Shown: in pieces, positions 20,562 through 29,100 of the stretch
Position numbering within the stretch: the first letter of the stretch is position 1
Layout of the letters: each line of letters begins with the position of its first letter
Assembly (NCBI RefSeq): GCF_000308635.1
Contig: NZ_BAGD01000046.1
Span: forward strand, 1 to 61,635
DNA length: 61,635 nucleotides
Direction of reading: 5' to 3'
DNA from: Nocardia otitidiscaviarum NBRC 14405
GTDB taxonomy: Bacteria > Actinomycetota > Actinomycetes > Mycobacteriales > Mycobacteriaceae
The notes under the pieces: generated by a model
Told to the model about the DNA's origin: nothing
Databases searched by the model: none
Seen by the model: only the letters and a program-made list of their open reading frames with translations
Program-made: the position numbers and the translations under genes

Positions 20562-21875
20562 CTAGGGATTCTCGGTCGGTCGCTGGAATCCGGCGCTCGG
20601 TCCGGCAGGTCGGTCGCTCACCGTGGGTGGGAGCGGATAGCCACCGGTGGTCGGGGCCTGCGGGTACGCGCCGGTGCTGGACCGCTCGTAGCCGCCGGTG
20701 GTGTGGGCCTGCTGGCTGCCACCGGCCATGGGGCCCTGCGGGTGGCCGGTCGCGGGGAGTGGCGGATAGCCCGTGGCGATCGGCGACGGCCCGTAGCCGC
20801 CGGTTGGGAAGCCGCTGTGCGGCGGGGTCGGGTGGCCGCCGGTCGGTGTGGCCCCGAACATCGGGCCGTGGTGGGTCGGTGGGGTGGGGCGGAGGAAGAG
20901 CCTGCCGTGGCGGCTGCGGTCACGCAGGGCCCACATGCGCCAGGTCAGCACGGGGTGGCTGGACATGGCGTTGACGATCCACACCATGAAGCCCTTTTCC
21001 TGGGCGGCGCGGTTGGCCATTTCGTCGAAGCCGACCAGTGCGTTGAGGTATTTGCCCGCGGCGAGGGTCTGCATGGCCCCGGGGGCGCCGGTGTGCCGGT
21101 TGCAGTAGCCGTGATTGTCGGCGGTGTACTCCTGCGAGCGGATGAGCGAGTTGCCGAGGATCGGCAGGAACGGCACCAGGAACATGCCGAGCTGCCGCCA
21201 ATAGGACACATGCCCCGCGGCGATATGCCCCACCTCGTGGCCGATGATGAAGGCCAGCCCCTCGGGATCGCGGGCCTTGCCGCCGATTTCGAACAGGTCG
21301 CTGTAGACCACGACGAACCGCCGGAATCCGTGCCCGGAGGCGAAGGCGTTGATCGCGCCATTGCCGAGCAGCACGTAGGCGTCCGGCACCTGGGTCATCC
21401 CGAACCGGGCGGCCGCCTCCTGCACCATCCGGTATCCCTCGGGGAACTGGGTGGGCGACATCTTCACGGCGTTGAGCCGCATGGTCGCGTAGTTCATGCC
21501 ACGGCCGAGCCACAGCAGCACCGGCGCGGTCAGCAGGATCAGCACGTATTCGTTGATCGCCCCGACCAGCAGGAACAGAATCGAGAAGAGGTACGCGAAG
21601 CTGGTCAGCACCACCACGATCACCAGCAGCGGTATCTCCCAGCTGTGCCGGGCGGGCATGCCGAACGGCGAGAGGCCGCGCGTCCCGTCGTGCGGCGGAA
21701 CCTGCGGCGGCGAGTACCCGGTCTGCGGGGCCCAACCGGGCGGACCGACCTTGGGATTCCACCCGGCCATCCCGGTGACCGGATTCCACGCGGCCGGGTG
21801 CGGGGTGGTCGGCGGTGTCGCGCCCCCGGCATCCGGCGGCGCTGGCATCGACTGCGGTCGATCATCGGACGTCAT
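20562..21875 (-). CDS. M48-family membrane zinc metalloprotease with proline/glycine-rich ends
   Basis: A 437-residue protein. It has a Pro-rich N-terminus (1-75), two adjacent membrane helices (about 80-125), and the M48 catalytic HEVGH in IIGHEVGHIAAGH near residue 215 with downstream Glu in SQEYTADNHG. After about residue 320 comes a repetitive Gly/Pro/Thr tail with repeated TGGY and GYP units. HtpX/Ste24-like proteases of this class clear damaged membrane proteins. The low-complexity tail is probably cytosolic and disordered. About 196 bases downstream hold nothing recognisable. Confidence 0.88.
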   Translation of the reverse strand: MTSDDRPQSMPAPPDAGGATPPTTPHPAAWNPVTGMAGWNPKVGPPGWAPQTGYSPPQVPPHDGTRGLSPFGMPARHSWEIPLLVIVVVLTSFAYLFSILFLLVGAINEYVLILLTAPVLLWLGRGMNYATMRLNAVKMSPTQFPEGYRMVQEAAARFGMTQVPDAYVLLGNGAINAFASGHGFRRFVVVYSDLFEIGGKARDPEGLAFIIGHEVGHIAAGHVSYWRQLGMFLVPFLPILGNSLIRSQEYTADNHGYCNRHTGAPGAMQTLAAGKYLNALVGFDEMANRAAQEKGFMVWIVNAMSSHPVLTWRMWALRDRSRHGRLFLRPTPPTHHGPMFGATPTGGHPTPPHSGFPTGGYGPSPIATGYPPLPATGHPQGPMAGGSQQAHTTGGYERSSTGAYPQAPTTGGYPLPPTVSDRPAGPSAGFQRPTENP

Positions 21876-21973
21876 GGGCTGAACTTTAGGCAGTCCTGCC
21901 GTCGGCCGGTCGGTCCAGCGGGCGGGTCATCCCCGGGCGCGTCGGCTCCGGGCGGCCTGACACAATCGCAGCC

Positions 21974-22447
21974 ATGCGCGTATACCTGGGTGCCGATCAT
22001 GCCGGCTTCGAACTGAAGAACCACGTCAAGGAACACCTGCGGGCGGCCGGTCACGAGGTCGTCGACTGCGGTGCGCTCGAGTACGACGCTCTCGACGACT
22101 ACCCGGCCTTCTGCATCGAGGCCGCCCGCCGCACGGTCGCGGATCCGGGCAGCCTGGGCCTGGTGTTCGGCGGCAGCGGCAATGGCGAGCAGATCGCCGC
22201 CAACAAGGTGCCGGGCGCTCGCTGTGCCCTGGCCTGGAGCGTGGAGACCGCGCAGCTGGCCCGTCAGCACAACAACGCCCAGCTGATCGGCATCGGCGGC
22301 CGCATGCACAGCACCGAGGAGGCGCTCGCCATCGTGGACGCCTTCCTCGCCACCCCGTGGTCGGAGGAGGAGCGCCACCAGCGCCGCATCGACATCCTGG
22401 CGGAGTACGAGAAGACCGGCGTCGCGCCCGAGGTGCCCGCGTACTGA
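21974..22447 (+). CDS. rpiB: Ribose-5-phosphate isomerase B
   Basis: A 157-residue enzyme interconverting ribose 5-phosphate and ribulose 5-phosphate. It begins with MRVYLGADHAGFELK and has FGGSGNGEQIAANKV near residues 68-82, whose Glu is the catalytic base in the actinobacterial form. It corresponds to Rv2465c, next to nei2. It is divergent from the M48 protease gene. Confidence 0.95.
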   Translation: MRVYLGADHAGFELKNHVKEHLRAAGHEVVDCGALEYDALDDYPAFCIEAARRTVADPGSLGLVFGGSGNGEQIAANKVPGARCALAWSVETAQLARQHNNAQLIGIGGRMHSTEEALAIVDAFLATPWSEEERHQRRIDILAEYEKTGVAPEVPAY

Positions 22448-22460
22448 GCCCGGCCGACCG

Positions 22461-22486
22461 CGCGCCCCTTCGCTCGGAGGGGCGCG
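22461..22486 (+). terminator. Hairpin between rpiB and nei2
   Basis: CGCGCCCCT pairs with AGGGGCGCG (9 bp) around an 8-base loop, in the 99-base gap after rpiB. No T-tract follows, so it may attenuate rather than stop transcription into nei2. Confidence 0.5.
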
Positions 22487-22546
22487 TAACCGGCCGCCCG
22501 GCGCCGACTCCGACGTCGGATATCCAGGAGAGGACCCGAATCACCC

Positions 22547-23359
22547 GTGCCTGAAGGGCATACGCTGCATCGGTTGGCGAGATCGCACCACAAGCGTTTC
22601 GCCGGGGGAGTGGTGCGCGTGTCGAGCCCACAGGGCCGGTTCGCCGAGGGTGCGGCGCTGGTGGACGGCCAGGTGTTGACCAAGGCCGATGCCTGGGGCA
22701 AACACCTGCTGCACCACTACGATTCGGGTCTGGTCGTCCACGTGCACCTGGGCCTCTACGGCAAGTTCACCGAATCTCCGCTGCCCCTCGGCGATCCGGT
22801 CGGCGAGGTCCGCATGCGCCTGGTCGGTGCGGGCCGCAGCGGCGAGCCCTACGGCACCGACCTGCGCGGCCCCGCCGCCTGCGAGGTCCTGCTCGAACCC
22901 GAGGTGGACGCGCTCACCGCCCGCCTCGGCCCCGACCCGCTGCGCCGCGATGCCGACCCCGACCGCGCCTGGCACCGCATCCGCCGCTCCCAGCGCCCCA
23001 TCGGCGCACTGCTCATGGACCAGAAGGTGATCGCCGGAGTAGGCAATGTCTACCGCGCCGAAGTCCTCTTCCGCCATGGCATCTCACCCCACCGCCCCGG
23101 CGTGAAGCTGACCGCCGAGGACTGGGATGACCTGTGGTCGGACCTGTGCGACCTGCTGAAGGTCGGGGTTCGCCGCGGCAAGATCGTCGTGGTCCGCCGC
23201 GAACACGATCACGGCGCTCCGGCCTACGCCCCCGACAAACCTCGCACCTACGTCTACCGTCGCCAGGGCGAACCCTGCCGCCTATGCGGAACCACCGTCC
23301 TGCATTCGGTCATGGAGGGCCGAAACCTGTTCTGGTGTCCGGGATGCCAGCCCAGCTGA
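22547..23359 (+). CDS. nei2: Endonuclease VIII / Fpg-family DNA glycosylase
   Basis: A 270-residue base-excision enzyme. The GTG start gives mature N-terminus P-E-G-H, with catalytic Pro2 and Glu3. DQKVIAGVGNVYRAEVLF near residue 162 is the helix-two-turn-helix, and the C-terminus carries a zinc finger CRLC-x16-CPGC. It removes oxidised pyrimidines. It corresponds to Rv2464c. Confidence 0.93.
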   Translation: MPEGHTLHRLARSHHKRFAGGVVRVSSPQGRFAEGAALVDGQVLTKADAWGKHLLHHYDSGLVVHVHLGLYGKFTESPLPLGDPVGEVRMRLVGAGRSGEPYGTDLRGPAACEVLLEPEVDALTARLGPDPLRRDADPDRAWHRIRRSQRPIGALLMDQKVIAGVGNVYRAEVLFRHGISPHRPGVKLTAEDWDDLWSDLCDLLKVGVRRGKIVVVRREHDHGAPAYAPDKPRTYVYRRQGEPCRLCGTTVLHSVMEGRNLFWCPGCQPS

Positions 23360-23387
23360 CGTTCGCTGGTGATCTTGTCCCGAGGCG

Positions 23388-24719
23388 CTAGTCGTTCGCG
23401 ACCACCGATCGGCCGTCGCGCAGTACCGTGTCGACGGCGCGCAGTGCGCTGATGTCGCTGAGCGGGTCGCCGCGCACGATGAGCAGGTCGGCGGCGCGGC
23501 CCGGTTCGATGACGCCGATGGTGTCGGCGCGCAGGGCGGCGGCCGGGGTAACGGTGGCCGCGGTGATGGCCTCGTGCGGGGTGAGGCCCGCTGCCACCAG
23601 GAGTTCGATCTCGCGCAGGAGGCCGTCTCCGGCGTGGACGCCCGGCATGCCCGCGTCGCTGCCCGCGATGACGCGGCCGCCCGCGTCGCGGAACTCGCGC
23701 AGGCGTTCGTAGATGGCCCTCCTGGTGTCCTCGTCGAAGCCCGGGTCGGTGACCGCGAGTGTCGGTGCCAGCGTAATGCCCTGTTGGACAAGGGTTTCGG
23801 GGAAGCCGTCCGGCCAGCCGTCGCGGACGCCGCGCGGTTCCAGGTGGTCGAGGCCGTCGATGCCGGCGGCTACCAGGTCGGCGAGGTCTTCGCGAGTTCC
23901 CCAGTGCGCGAAGACCTTCGTGTGGTGTCGGTGCGCCTCGTCGATGATGGCGGCCAGGATGTCGGGTCGGATCGGTTCCAGGACTTTGCGTTCCGGGTTG
24001 CCGCGTTCCTGGATCACCTTGATCAGGTCGACCGGATCGTCCCCGGTGACGAGGGTGCGCACCAGCTCGCGCGCCTCCTCGGGGCTGCTCGGCACCCGGA
24101 CCGCATCCGAATTCCGCTCCAGGCCGAAGGTCGCGATGGGATGGCCGCCCGGCGTGGTGAACATCGGCCCCGCGATGAGCAGCCGCGGGCCCTCCAGTTC
24201 GCCCTCGGCGATCTCGCGACGGAAGTCGTGCACCCAGGCGTTCTCGTCACCCATGCTGCGCACGGTGGTGACCCCGTGGCGCAGGAAGTCCTTCCGCTTG
24301 CCCGGGTAGTAGCGGACCCAGTCGGCCACGACACCAGGCATATCCCAGAAACCGATCTCCTCCCCACGCTCCCGCTCGGGTGAACTCAGATGCACATGGG
24401 AGTCGATCAACCCGGGCAGGACGGTACGGCCGGACACATCCCGGCGCTCGGCGTCGGAGGGTATCTCCACATCCGGTCCGGCCGCGACGATGACACCGTT
24501 CTCGATGAGGACGGTCGCATTCGCCACCGGGTTCAGTTCGGGTCCCAGCAGGACCGTGCCGCCGGTCAGCGCGAGCCGCCCGCTCTGCGCCGGCCCGGCC
24601 TTGTACAGCGTGAGCCGGTAGAACGCGTACCCCGCCACCACCGCCACCAGGAGCGCGACGACCAGGAAGATCAGCGGATAGAGCACCCAGCGTCGGAGTC
24701 CGCGTCGCAACGCCACCAT
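23388..24719 (-). CDS. Membrane-anchored amidohydrolase (imidazolonepropionase-like)
   Basis: A 443-residue protein. One N-terminal membrane helix (about 11-36) anchors a metal-dependent hydrolase. Metal-ligand motifs are PGLIDSHVHL near 103, FAHWG near 265 and GSDAGMPGVHAGDGLLREI near 360; TIGVIEPGRAADLLIV is the C-terminal barrel signature. It could hydrolyse a cyclic amide or peptide outside the membrane. It is divergent from a TetR gene with a dyad between them. Confidence 0.85.
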   Translation of the reverse strand: MVALRRGLRRWVLYPLIFLVVALLVAVVAGYAFYRLTLYKAGPAQSGRLALTGGTVLLGPELNPVANATVLIENGVIVAAGPDVEIPSDAERRDVSGRTVLPGLIDSHVHLSSPERERGEEIGFWDMPGVVADWVRYYPGKRKDFLRHGVTTVRSMGDENAWVHDFRREIAEGELEGPRLLIAGPMFTTPGGHPIATFGLERNSDAVRVPSSPEEARELVRTLVTGDDPVDLIKVIQERGNPERKVLEPIRPDILAAIIDEAHRHHTKVFAHWGTREDLADLVAAGIDGLDHLEPRGVRDGWPDGFPETLVQQGITLAPTLAVTDPGFDEDTRRAIYERLREFRDAGGRVIAGSDAGMPGVHAGDGLLREIELLVAAGLTPHEAITAATVTPAAALRADTIGVIEPGRAADLLIVRGDPLSDISALRAVDTVLRDGRSVVAND

Positions 24720-24746
24720 GGCAATCCAGCCTCCTCGCGATATCTT

Positions 24747-24760
24747 TAACTGCTCAGTTA
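24747..24760. promoter_or_regulatory. Operator-like dyad between amidohydrolase and TetR genes
   Basis: TAACT-GCTC-AGTTA is a perfect 5-bp inverted repeat, followed by a further AGTTAA half-site, in an AT-rich 62-base divergent region. A TAGATT -10-like box (24769-24774) lies 7 bases before the tetR ATG. The dyad therefore sits over the probable -35 region; likely autoregulation by the TetR protein. Confidence 0.5.
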
Positions 24761-24781
24761 GTTAATGATAGATTGCCTGAT

Positions 24782-25375
24782 ATGGCCCGAACTGTCGACC
24801 CGAATCGTGTAGCCGAACGGCGGGCGCGCATCACCCAGGCCGCGGCGGAACTGTTCGCGGCGCAGGGGTACGAGCGCACCACCGCCGCGCAGATCGCGCG
24901 CGCGGCCGGGCTCACCTCGGGGTCCGTCTTCTACTACTTCCGGGACAAGGCGGCGGTCTTCCGGTCGATCTTCGAGCAGTCGCTGCCCGAGCACGCCGAG
25001 CTGTACGGTCGGCATCTCGACCGCGCCGACTGCTTCGCGGCGATCCTCGATGTGGTCGACGGTCTGGCGGCGGAGGCGCTGGATCCGGTGGCGCCGGGGC
25101 TGATGGTGGAGTTGCTGCGCCGGTTGGATCAGGACGAGGAACTCGCCGGGGTGGTCGCCGAGGACACCCGGCGCAGTGCCGAGGTGCTGACGACGCTGCT
25201 GGAGCGGGGGATGGTTGCGGGACAGCTCGATCCGGGGTTCGACGCGGCCGCTACCGCCCGCTGGATACTGTCGGTCGTCGACGCGGCATTCCTGAATATC
25301 GATCCGGAGCATCCCGAGGATCCGCGGCCGTTCGTCCGCGCCACCGTCGCGCGGCTGCTGCGGCCGATCGAGTAG
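24782..25375 (+). CDS. TetR-family regulator
   Basis: A 197-residue repressor. The N-terminal HTH is RITQAAAELFAAQGYERTTAAQIARAAGLTSGSVFYYF in positions about 17-54 (given here as family core, residues AGLTSGSVFYYF diagnostic). The C-terminal ligand domain is not assignable. ATG at 24782 is preferred over a TTG at 24773 because of the -10-like box just upstream. It probably controls itself and the divergent amidohydrolase. Confidence 0.88.
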   Translation: MARTVDPNRVAERRARITQAAAELFAAQGYERTTAAQIARAAGLTSGSVFYYFRDKAAVFRSIFEQSLPEHAELYGRHLDRADCFAAILDVVDGLAAEALDPVAPGLMVELLRRLDQDEELAGVVAEDTRRSAEVLTTLLERGMVAGQLDPGFDAAATARWILSVVDAAFLNIDPEHPEDPRPFVRATVARLLRPIE

Positions 25376-25410
25376 GCGGATCGGTAGTGGCGGCCGCGCC
25401 GAGCCGTCGG

Positions 25411-26292
25411 TCAGAAGCCGCCGTCGAATCCCCCGGAATCGAATCCCCCGGAATCGAATCCCCCGGAATCGAATCCGCTGGAATCGAAACCGCCATCGGA
25501 CCCGCCGGAACCGAAACCGCCGTCATAGCCGCCCGAGTCATAGCCGCCCGAGTCATAGCCGCCCGAGTCGTAGCCGCCGTCGTAACCGCCCGGTTCGTCG
25601 TAATACCCCGCGTCGCCCTGACTTCCGGTCTCCAAGCCCGTCGGGAACCCGTCGCCATAGCCCTGCTCGAAGGCGGTCGCGTCGTAGCCCACCCCCGACA
25701 TACCGCTGAAGAGCGCGTCGAACAGCAGCACCGAACCGACACCCCACGCGCCCGCGACAAGCGCTGTCTTCCACCAGGGTTCGGAATACCAGCCCGCGGG
25801 CACGGGTCGCCCGGCGACGCGTCCGCCCGGGTAGTAGTTCGGGGTGCGCGGCGACGGTGTCGGGGAAGCCTCGATGCGGCGGCCGTCGAGATCGACCACG
25901 CGGTCCTCGCTGACCTTGCCCGCCGTGCGCTGGCCGTCCAGCTCCGGAATCGCCGGTCCCGGATCGAGTCCCATGGCGGTGCGGGCGGCGCGCACGTAGT
26001 ACAGCCCCTCCAATGCGGTCTCCTTGGCGAGTCGCGCCTGGGCGGGCGTCCGCGCCTGCTCGATCTGCGCACCCGCGGCGTTGAAACGCTCCCCGGCATC
26101 GGCCAGGGCTTGTTTCGCAGCCGCGTCGGTGCCGGTGAGGTTGTAGACCTGGCCGCCGAGGCGGTCGATGACGCGGCGGGCGTCGGCCTTCGCATCGGCC
26201 AGCCGGGTGGTGGTCCGGGACCGTTGCGCGACGACCATCACCACACCCAGGACGATGACCATCGCGATCAGCAGAATCAGCACCGTAGCCAC
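25411..26292 (-). CDS. Membrane protein with Gly-Asp-aromatic repeat tail
   Basis: A 293-residue protein with a GTG start. Membrane helix 1 spans residues 2-22, then a coiled-coil-like helical region (30-125) rich in Ala/Gln, a Pro-rich linker, and a second hydrophobic segment near 180-205. The C-terminal ~70 residues are repeats of GGYDS and GGFDS. Similar proteins occur in Nocardia and Rhodococcus as conserved hypotheticals; I know no function. The repeats suggest a flexible, low-affinity interaction tail. Confidence 0.75.
   Translation of the reverse strand: MATVLILLIAMVIVLGVVMVVAQRSRTTTRLADAKADARRVIDRLGGQVYNLTGTDAAAKQALADAGERFNAAGAQIEQARTPAQARLAKETALEGLYYVRAARTAMGLDPGPAIPELDGQRTAGKVSEDRVVDLDGRRIEASPTPSPRTPNYYPGGRVAGRPVPAGWYSEPWWKTALVAGAWGVGSVLLFDALFSGMSGVGYDATAFEQGYGDGFPTGLETGSQGDAGYYDEPGGYDGGYDSGGYDSGGYDSGGYDGGFGSGGSDGGFDSSGFDSGGFDSGGFDSGGFDGGF
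25414..25590 (-). repeat. 15-base tandem repeats coding GGFDS / GGYDS
   Basis: Near-identical 15-base units: four copies of the GAATCCCCCGGAATC type at the 3' end and three copies of the GCCCGAGTCATAGCC type further up, separated by degenerate units. They encode the Gly-Asp-Phe/Tyr tail of the 293-residue protein. Copy number could vary in frame between strains. Confidence 0.85.
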
Positions 26293-26352
26293 GTGTTCCA
26301 GCGTACGCGGCGGGAGTTGCCTGCTATTTGCTACTCGTTTGTGGAGGCTCGC

Positions 26353-27360
26353 TCACCCGGCCACGGCGGCGTAGCCCGCGCGGTTTCCCCCCGGCTCGGG
26401 CTCCTCCGCGTCCAACTCCGACACCGCGAACTGCCGCTTACCGGCGGTCTTGGCCGAGTACATGGCGCGGTCGGCGCTGCGTAGCAGATCGGAGAAGTCG
26501 CAGTCGCGATCCGGCGGGCAGAACGCGGTGCCCACGCTCGCCGAGACCGGCACCGACCCGGTGATCGAGGCCACGGGTTGGCACAGTGCGGCCAGCACCC
26601 GCATGGCCAGCTCGCCGAGCGTATTGCGCCGCGACGGCACGGCCAGCACGAACTCGTCGCCGCCGTACCGGCAGATCACCGCCTCCGGCGGACAGGTCGC
26701 GCGCAGCCGCTCCGCGATGGCCACCAGCACCTCGTCGCCCACCGCATGGCCGTAGTTGTCGTTGATCTGCTTGAAGTCGTCCAGGTCGATGAGCAGCAGC
26801 CCCACCCCTCGTGCCGGGTCCGCCGCCATCAACCGCACCCGCTCCTGCAACAGTGACCGGTTCGCCAGATCGGTCAGGGCGTCGTGGGTGGCCTCGTGCC
26901 GCAATCGGTGCTGGAGCGCGGCGATCTCCTGCACCCGCACCGACACCGCCTCGGTGAGGTTGCGCTCCTGCTGCGCGAGGGCGCGCTGTTGCAGCTCCTC
27001 GGCATAACTGTCGATGGCCTGGCTGGCGACGAACATCCAGCGGGTGGCGAGCAGCGATCCGGATTCGCCGGGGGCCAGCCCGAGCAGGGCGCGGCTGGCG
27101 GGTGCGAGCATGCGCGTGCTCTCCAGCGGCGGCGCGGCCAGGCGGCGGCCGATGGTGCGTGCGGCCAGTACCGGAAACGGCTCGGACGCGGCCAGTTCCA
27201 TGAGGTCGTCGATGACGTCGGCGAAGACCGCCTCCAACTCCTCCGGCGGCATGGCCGGAACGGCACCGGTTCCATTGCCCCCCGCGTATACCGTCCGTAC
27301 CCATTCCCTGGTGGTTGCCGCGATCATCGTGGCGGTCCGTGCGTCGAGTCGGATGGGCAT
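26353..27360 (-). CDS. Diguanylate cyclase (GGDEF)
   Basis: A 335-residue protein. The N-terminal ~150 residues form a helical sensory region without membrane spans. The GGDEF domain runs about 160-310, with LLIDLDDFKQINDNYGHAVGD and the active-site YGGDEF at 232-237, all needed for c-di-GMP synthesis. The RxxD inhibitory site expected five residues before GGDEF is absent, so product feedback is probably lacking. The C-terminus is a short disordered tail. Confidence 0.92.
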   Translation of the reverse strand: MPIRLDARTATMIAATTREWVRTVYAGGNGTGAVPAMPPEELEAVFADVIDDLMELAASEPFPVLAARTIGRRLAAPPLESTRMLAPASRALLGLAPGESGSLLATRWMFVASQAIDSYAEELQQRALAQQERNLTEAVSVRVQEIAALQHRLRHEATHDALTDLANRSLLQERVRLMAADPARGVGLLLIDLDDFKQINDNYGHAVGDEVLVAIAERLRATCPPEAVICRYGGDEFVLAVPSRRNTLGELAMRVLAALCQPVASITGSVPVSASVGTAFCPPDRDCDFSDLLRSADRAMYSAKTAGKRQFAVSELDAEEPEPGGNRAGYAAVAG

Positions 27361-27871
27361 GCGCTCACTCCGCGCCGACGCGGTCGGGATCCAGGCCGAG
27401 GCTGTCGCTCCGGGCCCTCCGGCCGGTCACACCCTTCGGTTCGTGCTCACTCGGTTCGTGCTCACTGCTACGCGGTCGGTCACACCACACTCGGCGCATG
27501 CTCACCGCCCCCTTTCCAGATACCCCCGTCCGGACAAAAAGGATCCTAGCAAGCCACTCGGCATCGAAAACCCAAGTTCTGGAACGGGTTCGCGATACCT
27601 CGCGAATGGCGAACGGTTGGGTGATCGGTGAACGACACCGCCGTGTTACATCCGATTTTCGCGTGTCTTCCGCGACGCGCCGAGGGGCGGCGCGAACTCT
27701 CCGGAGAGCTCACAACGAACCGCGCGTCCCGTTGGTGCCGATCACGAGCGCCCGCCCCGCCACGCCCGCCGGACAGGCCGATGACATGCCTGATTGGCAT
27801 TTCCGGAGTGAGGTTCGGTACAGTCTCTTCCGCACACGACAAACGGTGCTCGCACCGAGTCGTCGCGCCGT
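27361..27871. other. Intergenic region before the tRNA pair
   Basis: No gene recognised in 511 bases. It holds a perfect tandem duplication of the 15-mer CGGTTCGTGCTCACT at 27437-27466, and a TACAGT -10-like box at 27819-27824 with TTGGCA 19 bases before it, a possible tRNA promoter with a long spacer. Confidence 0.5.
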
Positions 27872-27942
<71 letters not shown>

Positions 27943-27974
27943 CTGACCGGGGTTTCTCCCGTTCGGTGGGGTAG

Positions 27975-27994
27975 GCCCGGCGGATCCGCCGGGC
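27975..27994. repeat. Perfect 20-bp palindrome between the two tRNAs
   Basis: GCCCGGCGGA is followed directly by its reverse complement, giving a 20-base palindrome centred on GATC. It could fold as a processing hairpin in a Gly-Pro tRNA precursor or act as a terminator; there is no T-tract. Confidence 0.7.
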
Positions 27995-27999
27995 GATAA

Positions 28000-28076
<77 letters not shown>

Positions 28077-28092
28077 CACATCACAGTCCAGT

Positions 28093-28644
28093 TCACGGGG
28101 ATGGATCCCGCTGGTCGCCGGATCGCAGCGCGATCAGTAGTCCGACCGCGGCCGCGATCGACGCCAGGGTCCGTGCGTGATTCCACCAGATCCATTGTGT
28201 GAGCAGTTCATCCCACCGTGCCGCCGTGTCCGTCCCCGACGGGTCGAGCGCGTCCATCGCCGCACTGATGGGGACGTTGGCCGCACCGGTGACGACGACC
28301 GCGGCGAACAGGAAAGCGCCCGCTGCGGCGAGAATCCATGGTGATCTCGATCGGTTCCAGCTCATCACCGCTCGAACCATGAGCACGGCGCACAGCCCGG
28401 CGGTGGCGTACATCAACACCATCAATGGTGGCCGGACCGCGGTCTGGTTGAACGCCTGCATGGCCTCGATCCCCACCGCGGGAGGCAGTTCGCGCAGACC
28501 GGGCATGACGACGAAGGAGAAGTCGAAGAACACCCCACCGCTGATCGCCGTACCCGCCGCTGCCGCGGAGAGCAGCCAGCGGTCCACGCCTCCCGGTCGA
28601 TCGGCCCGCCGACCCGGCGTGGGCGCGCCCCGCCCGGTCACCAT
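28093..28644 (-). CDS. DUF1772 / anthrone-oxygenase-like membrane protein
   Basis: A 183-residue protein with about four membrane helices (near 20-45, 75-95, 105-125, 155-178). The segment ISGGVFFDFSFVVMPGLRELPP and the pattern AMQAFNQTAVRPP resemble DUF1772 proteins, some of which are anthrone oxygenases. ATG at 28644 gives the usual size. The gene ends 17 bases from the tRNA-Pro, tail to tail. A role in secondary metabolism is only a possibility. Confidence 0.7.
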   Translation of the reverse strand: MVTGRGAPTPGRRADRPGGVDRWLLSAAAAGTAISGGVFFDFSFVVMPGLRELPPAVGIEAMQAFNQTAVRPPLMVLMYATAGLCAVLMVRAVMSWNRSRSPWILAAAGAFLFAAVVVTGAANVPISAAMDALDPSGTDTAARWDELLTQWIWWNHARTLASIAAAVGLLIALRSGDQRDPSP

Positions 28645-29100
28645 GGCCGTGTCCCGGTGTCGGCTGCGAACCCACGAGCATCTGTCGAATCCGTCATAGG
28701 ACAAGCACATCAGCCGACAGCGGTTTGCTCCATCGTCGAGACGCGCGGAGACATACGACAGCGTCTCGGATCGCGGAACGGGGTGGCGAGTGGCGGCCCC
28801 CTCATGTGCCGCCACCCACTGTCCCCGTAACCGACTCTCGCATTGAGAAATCGTTAGGCCCAGTCATTCAATGCATCGTTCATCTGGAATTCGCCACTCG
28901 GTTGCTCGATGGCGTTCGGGGGTTGGGGTGCAACGGAGTTCGCGGTGGTGTCGGGACGCTGCCCGGCGGGTTGCGGCACGGCGAAGCCCACCCGCCGACG
29001 GGGGCGGGTGGGCTCGGTGGATCGGTGTTCGCGAAAGGTATTCCGCGACAGCGCGAACGGCCTCGCGGGGCTTGCGGGTGCGGCTGCCGGGGTGTCCGGC
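28645..29100. other. Intergenic region with terminator, no gene seen
   Basis: About 455 bases. Apart from the strong hairpin at 28985-29014 I see no gene or RNA. Confidence 0.5.
28985..29014 (-). terminator. Strong hairpin after the glycine-zipper protein gene
   Basis: A perfect 12-bp stem, AGCCCACCCGCC with GGCGGGTGGGCT, around a 6-base loop, about 86 bases beyond the stop of the minus-strand gene at 29101. No T-tract. Confidence 0.65.
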
